Below, piece after piece: positions 24,832 to 36,864 of a stretch of 64,000 nt of DNA. The translations under genes and the position numbers were made by a program. Each line of letters opens with the position of its first letter. Positions within the stretch are counted from its first letter, which is position 1. The notes beneath the pieces are model-generated. The model had not been told where the DNA came from. It did not search any database and saw only the letters and a list, made by a program, of their open reading frames with translations. The stretch comes from Micropterus salmoides (Eukaryota > Chordata > Actinopteri > Centrarchiformes > Centrarchidae): the NCBI RefSeq assembly GCF_014851395.1, contig NW_024041262.1:12917252-12981251 (forward strand). The letters run 5' to 3'.

Positions 24832-26612
24832 ACAGCAAGAAGTAGCAAAGAATCACCTTTCTTTAAGATTTACATGTATAAAATAAAACATTTTTGCTGT
24901 TTTCTTTTGTTTTTGTAGCTGCAATCTCATATTTACAAAACATATTTTTGAGAGACTACGGCCTTTAAGGATGACCAGCCTGTCTGCTTTTAAACTAGGT
25001 TTGTTTAAAGGTCATACCAATTACTTAGGTCATGAAACAGCAATGAAACCTTAAATTGATTTAAAGTTGAAATAAAGTTGTAATACATACAGACCAAGAC
25101 AATGATTCTCCTTGTGGAGCCACCCTGTCTTTTCGTGACAAAAGGGTGCAGCTGAAGGTGAATTTCCTAGTATGAAATCAGGCAACAATATCTGTTTGTT
25201 TAACCACAGCCTAAACGCAAGATGTGGAACATTTTGCAATACCTTCATTAAGAGGTCTGGTCAGAATGGAAACAAAAGACAGTAAATTCCTGCTGTCTGA
25301 CTCATCTGTTGGATGTGTTTACACACATCATAAACAGAAAATCAGGTCACTTGGTTTGCCCGCTCTTTTATGGTGGCACATTTTCATACTAATTTTGGCC
25401 ACCAAATGCAGCAATAAATATTTCTTATGTCTGAATAAATGCCGGTCCCCAAAAAAATAGAAAAAAACTACAATGCTAGGATGAAATGAAAGCAATGCAG
25501 CGTAGTTCACCTTGACAATGTATACATTGCAAAATCTGCAGTGCGTGGTAATCTATTCTCACAGAATTAAATCTTTTACATGTTTGTCATATAGGCTACT
25601 GACCATCAAGCACAAAATATGCATGTAGATATATTGCCGTGTATGGATTTTCACCTCAAGAAAAGACACACAAAAAACAAAACTTAAATATATATATATG
25701 TATTTTGACAAAACAAGAAAGTCATATTTAAGCACACAAAACACAAACATGGAAAGGGAATACATTAATCACCTCCCTTAATCACTTTTAGGCCTCACCG
25801 TTGTCTCTTCCTAAAGCAAAGTAAAGCAGAAAGAGAAAGAGAGAAAGAAAGGCTGTCAGAGACAACCCTCTACCTCAGTGACACCCAGCCTGTGTGTGGT
25901 ATCCAAATAAGAAATAAACATGTTCACGGACTCAGGAGAGTTCAGACCAATTAAAGCGAAAAGTCAAGCAGTTTAAACAGCTAATTAAGTTGATGCATAT
26001 TCAGAATAGTGAATCAGACAACGCCCTTTTCGTCAAACATCAAGCACTTGTTCTGGCTAAAGATTAACTTCAATCAGAGGGAGTGATCATAGTAGGAGCC
26101 AGCTGGAAAGACAGACGGTCTGTGCAGAAGGGTGAAAAAGAATCGTCTGACTCAATAGGCAATTTGTTCATTTTTACCGGTCCAATGGGAGCTCGACGGA
26201 TGGCACCCCCGATATCGCCTACTGATTCAACAGTTTTTATCCTCTTTTTCTCCAAATTCAACACCACAATAACTTTTTCCCCGGAGAGAAAAGAGTCCAT
26301 TCTCACCCGAGTGTTTGCCCAAATAAGCTCGGCAGGATCACCCTCTCCATTTGTTCATGGCAACACTGCACCAATGTAAAGTAGCCCCAAAACCTTGGCC
26401 AGAGGCCCATCTGAATTTTAAGTGACCTGTTTGTCCAGTTGAGTGTCCCTGCACATCTCCCTCCTTCTCGCTCCGTTAGTCCTCTAAGGATCGCTTATTT
26501 AGGAGGACATACACATATCAAGGGCCTCCTTTCACTCCTCTGAGGCCCAGGGACAATATTTCTTATTTTCCATCTGGCTGAACAAACCCGCCCACTGTCA
26601 CCTCATAGCTCT

Positions 26613-26619
26613 ATATAAG
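26613..26619 (+). promoter_or_regulatory. TATA box of the Ig-superfamily gene
   Basis: TATATAA lies 51 nt upstream of the ATG at 26670, leaving room for a leader of roughly 25 nt. It is the only good TATA-ATG pair near the signal-peptide exon. Confidence 0.65.
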
Positions 26620-26669
26620 ACAGCAAAAGGGCCTGATGATAAGGACTTGGTCTTAAGACAAGCCTGGCC

Positions 26670-29600
26670 ATGCAGTGTAAAGTCCTCGTCTATGTCGTCC
26701 TCCTGCCTCTCATAAAGCATGGTGAGTATTGTGTCATTGCACTCACAGGCTGATTGCAAAGGCTGCGTTGTTGTTTTTTAACTTAATGACCAGGTTTGCA
26801 CAAGTTTGAGCTTACCAGATGAAACTGGAAATACTGATTCTAAGAAGGACTGTTTTTTTCAAGGCTTGTAACAGGGATGTTTACCGTACAGTAATGCAAA
26901 TCAATACTTTGTTGTGGTGGAAGAAGTATTCAGATCCTTAAGTAAAAGTAGCAATAGCACACTGTGAAAATACTCCACTACAAGTGAAAGTCCTGCATTT
27001 AAGACCTAAAGTAAAAGCAAAAAGCAAAATTTATTTAAAGCATTCAAAGTACAAGTAACAAATGTACAGTAAAAATGTTACTGTCAGTGTTTTTGGATTA
27101 ATATTACTGCTGCATTAATGTGTAAGCCTATTTTGCATTTTACTGCTGTAGATGTTTAACTTTAGAACTACATTATAACAATATTGGATTTACAAGATTT
27201 TCACACCATTGATAATGTGCTGTGATTTATCAGGGCTTTGATTCAGATTAATTCAAAACAGCTAGTTTCAATCCTGTTATTATACAAAACCTCTCTTGAT
27301 GGATTTTCTTTTTACACATGATGATCATGAAATCCAGTGGCGGCTTCCCAAAAAGCTGCGAAAAGGCACCACCAACCTACTACCTTCTCCTAAATAATAA
27401 TATGTTAAATTTGTTATTATCATCATTCATATGCCATTTTTTTTATTAAACATTTTCAAGACAGTTGTCCTGCCTCTGAATATCATAGTCCAATCAGCCA
27501 CAGCATCAAGTCCTGTTCCATGGAGTACCAACCCTTTCGGGCAATTTCAGTTTGGGTTAAAATTGCCCAGATTGCTCTGATAGACTTTCATGTTAAGGCA
27601 ATGTTTTTTGAACTTGTTCTCTTTATACATCCAACAACTGCTGGCACTGCAATGCAATCTCTATGGGTTCCAGGGGGATTTGCATTTACGTGTTTTCATC
27701 ACACGTAACCTGGTGCAAATCGAGTAGAATTTTGAAGGCCCTAGCAACATCCAGCTACAACGGAACTGCCCCTAGCAATAATTTAGATCCAAACCTAAAA
27801 TATGTGTTTGGTACATTGACAGCTCTCATTCTCCACTACCAGCCCAATTCATTTTTAAGTTTTGAAAGATTATGTCCTCCCCCCTCATACGCCTCGCAGT
27901 GGTTTGGTCCGCTGCCTACCTTTATTTCTAAATACTGACTAGCAACAGACCTAATCATCAGGGGAAAATTGAGAATTACATAAAAGTCTGTCATGTTGTA
28001 GGCTAATTTATTGCCCTGCATGCTGCAAAGTAATATCAGTCAGGGTCTCTCCCTCATTGTGAGTTCCCATGGCTACGGGGGACGCTCTGAAACTTCATGA
28101 CAACACAGGAGGAGAAAATGTTGGTCGACAAGCAGCAGACTTTGTAGTAATGATATTCTGTAGTTAGTGTCGCCCCAGGCTTCAGAGGCAGACAACGTAT
28201 AACTGCGGGATGAGAGGATGTACACTGTCCCCCCTCCAAAGTTATTCCCCACTGTTTGCAATCATGCCTCTTCGCCCCTCATCAACACGAGCGCCATGGC
28301 ATCAAACATTATGAGCCCAAAGTTTTGTGTGGAGCCGGGACATGTTCACACACTTGTTTTGCATGCACTGTTGGCAAAGGAGGGATAGATTCCTCCTGGC
28401 TCTAATTGGTTGTTTTGACTCTGGAGTGGTGGATTCTTGCAAATGGCATTAGGATTAGTAGAACCAGAGTTACCTACTGAACCTTCAAACAACTCCTTGA
28501 TAGCAGTTTCCACTATGGTTTCCAACATGGTTAATGTTACCTCAACTCAGAGGAACCACTCCAACTTGTCATAATGGTCATGGCCAGAAAGGCTTTAGGA
28601 AGTCAGGAGACAGGGTATAAAGAGTCCATAAAGGATCAAGGTTTGGTGGATGGATGAGACTGGTACTCGACTTTTACCTTGGAGATCAGGATTGGTTCCT
28701 GTTTGGCCCGAAAAATTGAACTTATTTAGATTCAAAAGCCTTGCTTGATGACTATGCCATTTGCTGTTTGACCATTTCCTGCTGTGACCACAGTGGAAAC
28801 TTCTTATAGTGATCACAGTTTCGTCTGTATAAATAGACACTTAACCAGAACTTAGAGCATTACTCATGTCTTTTTATGCTCTCATTCTGTCCATCCTGTC
28901 AGCCTGCTATGTCCATTTATCACACCTCAAGAGGTGCAACATAAACACTTCACACTAAAGAATGTTTAGCAGTGCTTGGCTCCATACCTGCCGACAAAGT
29001 ATTTATTGTAGTTAATAATTAAGCTAATTGGGTGGCCAAACCTGACTCAAAGGCTTTATATTTACACTGATTCAGGGAAGAAAACTGATATTATTGATTT
29101 ACTGTTAAGGGTAAAAAGAGAGAGTGACTCCTGTGTTGCAGTAAGGGGCATCAATAAGTGCTGTTCAATAAAGGCTCTTAATTTTCTCTCCATGTAAACT
29201 TTCTTTCTCTGCTTAAAGTGTCTTCAACTGAAATACAGGCCAGCCCAAACACAAATGCAACCCTCCCCTGCAATGTGACGTCCCCTCTGTCTATGAAGGG
29301 GGACAAAATAGACAAGTCTCTCATCAAAGTCAGCTGGATAAATAACGGCTCTGACATCGCCTCATTCAGTCAAGCGGCAACGCAAATAAAGGACGGCTTC
29401 AGTTGGGAAACCAGAGATTTCATCGATGGGGACTTCTCACTGACCATCCTCAGAGCCAGTCTTGGCCTGCAGGGGGTGTACAAATGCACAGTCAGCTACA
29501 ACTCCATAATGCTGCACTCAAGTGACGTTACATTTAGTATCCTTGGTATGTCTTTATTCAGTTTTAGAGATTTGATTTAGTGCACATTTAAACCTAAAAG

Positions 29601-32600
29601 CATGTAAAAAGCTGAACTTGTGCATTTTCATGCTCTCTTTTTCTCCCCTTTCTAGCTTCCCCAACTCTATCAATCCCTCAGCAGTGGGTGGTGTTAGAAA
29701 CAGAGAGCCAGTTTAAATGCCATGCAAACGGTTTCTACCCTCCTCCTGTATCTTTCTCCTGGACCAGAGATGAGAAAGTGATTCAACCTCCCTACAATGT
29801 TGAAGGTGAACAGACTTCAGATGGCTATTACACGGCTGTGGGTAACCTGAACTTCTCCCCTTCCCGTGAGGACCAAAATGTGACTTTTGGCTGCAAAGTG
29901 TCACACTTTGGCAGCTATCAAGAGATGGATTTCCAACTCAATATCACCTGTGAGTGACACAAATAATAATAATAATAAAGTTTATTTATATAACACCTTC
30001 CCAAAACAAGGTTTACAAGGTGCTTTACAGGGTAAAAACTACAGAAATCATGAACGTGTTAATCATAAAACAGTGAGAGCAATAGCACCATCAATAAAAC
30101 AATAAATAAAATAAAGCAATAAAACACAAACACGGTAATAAAACACTACTGTAAACATAAATGCTGTGGGAAGGTAACCTAGAAGGATCAGAAGAAGGAT
30201 AGACAATAAAAGTGCATTTGAAGAGATAGACTTAATCATCCTAACTTCCTTCGGAAGCTTGTTCTAAAGTGTTCCGGGCTTTATTAGTGATACGTAAGTA
30301 TTTTAAAAACATCTCTAAAACTAACAGGCAGCCAGTGCAAAGATGAAAGGATAGGTGTAATGTGCTTTCATTTTCTGGTACTAAATCCTGCATTTTGGAG
30401 AGCTAATTTTAGAGAGACTTTTTGTTGCAGACAAGGTAGTTACAATAATCTAGCTGCGATGCAGTAAAATCATAAATGACTGTTCCAGAAATGGCTCATT
30501 TTTAGCAAATTTCCTAAGCTGAAAAAAGCACGACTGTATGAGAGATTTGATGTGGCTGTTCAAAGTGAGGTTGCTGTCAAATAAAACACCAAGGATGGAA
30601 GTTATTGGGGTCACTGCTGAGGTATCGTCTGCATGAAAATGGAAACTGATGTTGCGTGATCACCTGAGATGTCCCAATGCAGCATGCAAATGTGAACAGA
30701 ATAGGGCCAAGCACTGAACCCTGAGGAACCCAACGATGCAGCCATGAGGTGGAAAAGCTAGACTCAGCAATACTAATACACTGTCTACTATGCCACCAAT
30801 GTCCACTCATTGCTCTCAATGGGAAAACCGGAAGGTGTGGATGAACTATGTCAAATGCTGCACTGAGACCTACAAGTACTAAAATGGAGGGTGTTCAGCA
30901 TCAGCATCTAAAAGCAAATCATTCGTGGCCTTATGAAGGACAGTTTCTGTACTGTGGTGAGCTCTAAAAGCAAGATGAAAAGATCCCAACATTGAGTTAT
31001 TATTTTTTAAACCTAAAAGTTGATTTGCAACAATCTTCACCAGGACTTTGACTAATAAAGAAACTTTAAAAGTAGGTCTAAAATTGTTGACTTAAAATGA
31101 CTTTTCTTTGATGTAGAAGTAGAATAGCTTCTTCCGTACCATCATTATAGTACAAACTGTGAGACTAATCTGATTAAGTCTTTGATGAAGCCAAAAGTTT
31201 TCAATAGTTATTCTTTGTCTGTCCTCAGATATCCCTTCTGTTAGACTTTCTGTAGTGCCCTCAAGCTCCAGTATAATTCCTCTCACTCTTTACTGTGATG
31301 TGGAGAGTTTCTACCCAGAGGAAGTGTCTGTGTCCTGGCTTCAAAATGGCACAGTCGTTCCTGAGCTCCCTGCCACTGAGCAGAACCCAGATGGGACCTA
31401 CAGAACCAGACGCTATTATACTTTGAGCCCCGAGCAGAGAGAGCAAGGTGGAAAGGTGGAGTGCACAGTAAACCAACCTGGGGTGGTGCACCCGGCTAGT
31501 GGCTCAGTGTTCCTAGAGAAACTGGATCCCCAAGGTACGATTTGAACTTGAATATTTGACATGACCCATAAAGACAAGATACGAGTCACTGGGGTTTTCT
31601 TCAGTTTGAATGATGGTTTGATGTTAAAGCCCCTGAAATCTGAAGCTGGTTTGGAGCAAAGTCTGAGAACTACTACTATCCTACTTTTAGAGTTTGGAGA
31701 AAGTTGCAGTATTGTGCGCAATGTGTGCATCCTGTTCTTCATACTTGAAATTTAATCTGTTTCCTCTCAGATGAGCCTCTAGTTTTGACTAAATCAGCCA
31801 AAGCATCTGTTGCTATGATGTGTATTTCTGTGGTGCTGGTCTTCCTCCTCTGCTTTGGCTTCTCTTGGAGAAGAAGGGATGGTAAGTCAGAACCTCCCTT
31901 GCAATTATATATTTGTGACCCTCATCACAAACGTTTGGGAACAATGTCTCAATTCTTTCTCCCCTCACTCAGAGAAACTGAAGTCTCTGAGTGTTTCAGG
32001 GATCATCCTGCCTCCACGCGTGATTGTTGGTCGAAAGGGCAGGGTGTCAGTGAGCATTGAGGGCAGGAGGGTGGACCGAGTCCAGACTGCATGGTTCCTC
32101 AATGACACCCCTATCTCTGACACTTCACTCACAGGTAGGAAAGCTTAAACAAATCCACATAACTAGCAGTTACGAATTCTTTGACCGCTATGACCTTGGT
32201 CTTTAATCACAATATTTTTTGCATATTTGTCCTTAGTTCCTAATGTATGTCAGACTATTTCTTTAAAGCTACTGAAGAGGAAGTAAAAGGGAGGAGGTGG
32301 GGCTATATGTTGGTTAAGACAGGAAATAAAATGTGTTTGGATTGATCTCATAATAATACATTAACGTGAATGATGGCACATGAAATATCTTTTATTTACA
32401 TCCAACTACTCCTAAAATGTACCATGTTTTCTCTTTTACACTTAATTCTGCTAACAATTTGCAACCTTATGCACATAGGAACCTCCAAAGCTAACTTTAA
32501 CTGCCTCTATAACACCCTAACCACCATCCATCTCCCATATGGTCTAACGCTCACCTCCCCAGTGTCAGAGAAAGGTCCTCTGCTGCCCTCCAGAGACGAG

Positions 32601-35558
32601 AAGGGTTACTACAAGCTGCACACTCAGGGGCCGCTGCAGTTATCTGGAGGTGGCACTCAACAGCTGATCTCCTCCCTCACATTCATCCCCCAGTTATCTA
32701 TCCACAAGGGGGCAGTGTTTAAGTGTCAGGTGTCCTACATGGGCAAAGATAAGATTGCGGTGGAGAGGGTGTCGGAGAAGTTTACAATTCTGTGTAAGAA
32801 AATATTTTCACTTATTCACATTACCTCTGCTTTTCTAGGATTTTTTTCAATTGGCACAATAGAAATGTTTGTAAATGTTGTCGTTTAGCTGCTCCAGAAG
32901 TATCAGAAATCCAGCTGGCAGAGACACCAAATGACTCCGGTAAGGCAAACTGGCTGTCTTTTTATTGTAGTACAATACATGTAAAACCTTTGAGGTTGTG
33001 AGACGCAACATCTCTTCAATTTCTTCCAGATGTCATTAGCCTGACAGTACGGGCAACACATTTCCATCCGGATGTCATTACCTTCCGCTGGTTCTGCCAG
33101 GGGAGTGAGCTGAGCCCTGTGGCTTCCCAGGCCTCGTCCTCCCCTCATCCCAATTCTGAAGGCTTATTTTCAGCCTTCAGCCAGTGTAAACTGCCCCGGA
33201 GTGAACTGGAAAAGGAAGGCACTAAAGTGTGGGTGAGTGTCCACCACATTACCCTGAAGCAGCCGGTCACCCGTGAGACCAGAGGTAAGAAAGAGTCGAA
33301 GAAAAGACATGAAACTGAACAGTATATGTTATATAAATAAAAATGAATGCTTAAATCTCCACTTTATTCCAAACAGGCTTCATCAAGAAGCCGTGTGTAT
33401 CCGAAATCGTCAGCTCCACTTCTTCCCCTGATCAGACTTTGACCCTGGCATGTGAAATCACAGATTTCCATCCTCCAAACATATCAGTCACCTGGCTGAA
33501 GCTCAGAGACGGAGAGCAAGATGACAGAGAGGATGAGGTGATAGAGGGAGGAGAGATGTGGGGCCCCATACAGGCCCCAGATTCCAGACTCTACAGGGCC
33601 ACAGCCACTCTAAAGAGAAGGACAACAAATCACGAGAAAAAGGAGATAGGAGGAGGGGTTGTTTGTAGAGTGGAGCACTGTTCCCTACTCGAGCCTGTTG
33701 AGAAACACTGGAGAAATGTTGACATGGGTATGAATCATGATATTATCCTTACACTATGAAAGCTATTCTTACAATATATGAACCAAAGGTAAATAACAAT
33801 AAATGCACCTGCTTTTATGTGTTTTCAATCACTTACACTCTCTGTTTGTTTTCCCTTAGTTGCTCCCTCCATTCCTCCATCGATGTCGGTCTGTTGGAGC
33901 AGTGAAGGAGTTGGTGTGTTCTCTCTCCTGTTGAAGGGAGGTCACCCCAAGGTCAAGTTACTCTGGGCAGCGGGAGGATCCACTCTTTCACCACTGGTGT
34001 CCAATGAGACAGAGGAGATAGGAGACGACGGACAGAGGGAGCTGAAAAGTGTGTGCGCCCTGGAGAGGTCCACAAGTCTGCCAAGTCAGAATAACAAACA
34101 GCTGGGGAGACAGAAGAATGGACATGCAATAAGTACTTGTCATTACAATATATGCATATATCATGTTTTAAAGAATGGTAGAGAGTTCAGAAGGTATTTT
34201 ACTAGGCACCCTCTGCTCCGCTAGTCATGTATTTTCCATTAGTCCTTCTAAAAAATAAACATGATGACACTTTTTCTTTCTATAGAGGGTCTAAAATAAA
34301 CAAATGTCTTACTGTAACATTTGTGAGTAACATTTCAGAAAAGCTTAGTTTTAAGATAAACATGCAACTACAGATCCTGTTCGCTTAAGTCTGGGAAAAT
34401 ATCCCTGGTGACGTCAGCAGGGTATTATTGGGCTTCTTTTCAAAGTCTACAAGTTTTTAATGGAAAGCGTGGGGTTTAAATAACATTTACTTGGTGGGTA
34501 GCATCTAAACATGCTGTTGCTGTTGCATCATGGGAAGTGTAGGAGCCAGCATATACAGTATTTAATGGAGATTGAACCACATTCTGTACAAAAAGTCAGA
34601 ATATCCCAGCCTCTGCGGTATACATTTTTATCGTTGTTTCGTTGATCTGTCTCTTGCAACGCAGTTTTATTGAAGTGCAATTTTAAATTGCTGGATTATC
34701 CTTTAAAACATATCCAGAAGGTAGAGTTTTATTTAGTATGTATACTTGTAAGGTGTGAAAACTCGATTTACAATAAGATCTTAATTGACCCTTAATTAAC
34801 CCTTACTTCTGAAGTACCTTTTTGCTAATTAGTTGGTGTTGCATACCCAGCACTATGGCCCTCTGATGCACCTCGGATATGCAGAAAGATAAATTACATA
34901 CAACCTTGTGCAAACTGGCCAATACAGTATTCCTTTTTTCTCTTACAGAAAAAAAGTAAACAAAGTTTTACATTTTATTTCTGTATAAACCACTTTATGA
35001 GTGTTGGTGTTGTTTTCAGTTTTGTCTGGTGTTACTTTACAGAAACAAAAGCTGCTGTCACAGACCCGGATGCCGAAGGAATAGACTACATCGATGAAAA
35101 AGTGGACGGAGAAAATAACATTCACAGGGATGAGGAAACAAAGTTGGAAGTGGATGATGACAGTGACAAAGAACGTGAGGAAGACCCGGGCGCGCTGCAC
35201 ATCAACAGAGTCAACTTGAGGAGGAGTGCGAGAGAAAACGAGAGAGCGCGTTTAAGAGTCTGCGTGGAGATCACACACCCTGCACTCAAGCTTCCTGTTT
35301 ATCGAACCTGGACAGGTATAAGGATACAGTATACGTAACGCCATCTGTTAGTTGAATGTCATTTTTAAACATAGATGCATATCACAGTCTACATCATGAA
35401 AAAACCCTCACTAAAGTCATGAAATGTGTTAGGTTGAGTGAAAGATTACTAATGGGGGTCATTTCAGCTTAAAAGTGACACTCAACAGGAAGTTTGTTCA
35501 TGCTGATCTTGTGTACTCTCTTTCAGAGCCCTATGAGGAAATTATATCTTCTGCATGA
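26670..35558 (+). CDS. Ig-superfamily receptor, V-C1-C1-TM followed by more Ig-like exons
   Basis: Thirteen exons, all phase 1 inside the gene: 26670-26721 signal peptide (MQCKVLVYVVLLPL); 29219-29545 V-type; 29656-29949 C1; 31229-31534 C1; 31771-31881 transmembrane (CISVVLVFLLCFGF then SWRRRD); 31973-32134 and 32563-32793 split V-like; 32889-32939 linker; 33030-33284 C1-like; 33377-33727 C1; 33860-34132 and 35043-35315 a degenerate Ig unit with an acidic insert; 35527-35558 tail ending EPYEEIISSA. Total about 905 aa. The first three domains have paired cysteines, tryptophan and N-glycosylation sites. Beyond the membrane segment several canonical cysteines are missing. The V-C1-C1 order resembles SIRP or B7-like receptors, but I do not recognise the gene. 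Alternatives are skipping of the membrane exon (a secreted form), retention of the 91-bp intron after it (stop near 32060), or two fused genes. Confidence 0.75.
26918..27290. repeat. Fish interspersed repeat in intron 1 of the Ig gene
   Basis: Contains gtggaagaagtattcagatc, aaagtcctgcattta and taatattactgctgcattaa in the order seen in a very abundant percomorph repeat. No coding content. Confidence 0.7.
27291..29218 (+). other. Remainder of Ig-gene intron 1
   Basis: About 1.9 kb between the repeat and the V exon. No exon or recognisable element was found. Short frames lack domains. Confidence 0.5.
29965..31100 (-). mobile_element. Dead L2-type LINE fragment in an Ig-gene intron
   Basis: Translated on the - strand with frame jumps, it shows reverse-transcriptase pieces: GSFHLAFRAHHSTETVLHKA, then VPQGSVLGPILF, then ISFHFHADDTSAVTPI. 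The low-coordinate end carries the element's tail (tttatttatataacaccttc and ggtgctttacag). Stops and frameshifts show it is inactive. It explains the long intron between the two C1 exons of the Ig gene. Confidence 0.8.
34385..34700. repeat. Probable fish repeat in the last long Ig-gene intron
   Basis: Words such as ccctggtgacgtcagcaggg and gttgcatcatgggaagtgta resemble a dispersed teleost repeat. It sits between the last two Ig-related coding exons. Low certainty. Confidence 0.35.
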
Positions 35559-35788
35559 AAACCCTGATGTGTGCAAGAGTCCCTCTGTTATCTCACATAC
35601 ATCTAATATAGTAACTATAAAGTAGTATTCATGTTTTTAGGGTATGGAACAGTCTTTGATGTGATCAACAAGTGAGGTTTTGCTTTCAACATATTTGGTG
35701 TATTTATTACTTTATATTCTTAATCTTTCGTCTATTACTTGTTTTCTAATTCCATCATTTTTACAAATGTTCATATTTTTGTACAAAG

Positions 35789-35794
35789 AATAAA
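35789..35794 (+). terminator. Polyadenylation signal of the Ig gene
   Basis: AATAAA about 230 bp after the stop codon at 35556-35558, the first good signal downstream. Confidence 0.65.
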
Positions 35795-36615
35795 ATGGAA
35801 AATAATATCTAAATACAATCTTTGAAGAGATGTTTGCTTGGATTCTGTTTTTGTGTCTATGAAAATGGGTCAACAGGCAAAGTAACTGTTGTTCTCTTCT
35901 CTGGTAAGTGAGATATCAGTTGTTGGTCAACCACTGAAATAAGTTCTCATTTTAAAACATAGCCTACTTCTGTTTTTTTTTCTTTTGCACGCTGACCACA
36001 GGATTGTCACTTCACAGTGCTGAGCAGAGGAGGTGTTGCATGGTTGATTAAGATGTTTAGTTTAGAACTTCACTCATCAGTGAACCATATGCCACTCCTA
36101 AATAGCCTACTGCTAGTCTGTAGTGCGCCTTAACTGATCAAGGGACTTAATAACCTTGGGGTGTCCACAAAGATTAGATCGGTTTGTTTATATAGGGAAG
36201 TTGGCCCTAATGACAGTCGCACATGGCAAAATCTGTTGCCCAATGCTGTAGATAAAACCCCGGTGTCACACATTAACTCAGGAACCACACACACTGTCCT
36301 GCCTTATCAGAAGCTCTGCGCACATCCGCAAACTCTGCAACGCGTAGGCTTGATGCACCGGCGACTGAGCTGTGTTAATCACCCTCTTCCTCATAATAAT
36401 ACACCGGACATATATGTCATTATACGGAACTAAACTGTGACTTGTAGGGGAGATGTCCAAACCTGGTCGCGTTTGGATGGAGCTTGTTGTCGAGTTTTTG
36501 ATCAACCTCGAGTTGGGAAATTAAACAGACAGGCTGGTTTGATTTGTCAACACGGTCACACGCAAAGGGAATTAAGTCGGATGGTCAGAGAGTCCAGGCC
36601 GAGGAAGTTTTGAAG

Positions 36616-36824
36616 ATGGACCCCGAGAGTCCCGTTTCCAGGATGGAGAGGACTTTGTGGACATTTTGGGTGAGCCGCTGCATCATCTAAAACTAAACGT
36701 GTCAAGAAATATCTGCTGTAATTGTAAATGTTAGAGGCACTGAAATGTAGACGAAGTCTCTATCTCTTTATTCTCCATCTCGCTCTCGCTCTCTTGCACG
36801 CGCGCGCGCGCGCGCGCACACACA

Positions 36825-36864
<40 letters not shown>

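Larger units (their letters stand above)
21750..26600. other. Intergenic DNA upstream of the Ig gene
   Basis: No gene recognised. Holds an unassigned dispersed repeat (about 22735-23230), a fish repeat with an inverted arm pair (about 24530-24831), and AT-rich DNA. The 143-codon frame at 23805-24236 has no domain and looks random. Confidence 0.55.

Noticed and set aside
31855..32148. Frame beginning at 31855 as a separate short protein
   Set aside because: It is an intron-read-through of the Ig gene's exons at 31771 and 31973 in another frame arrangement.
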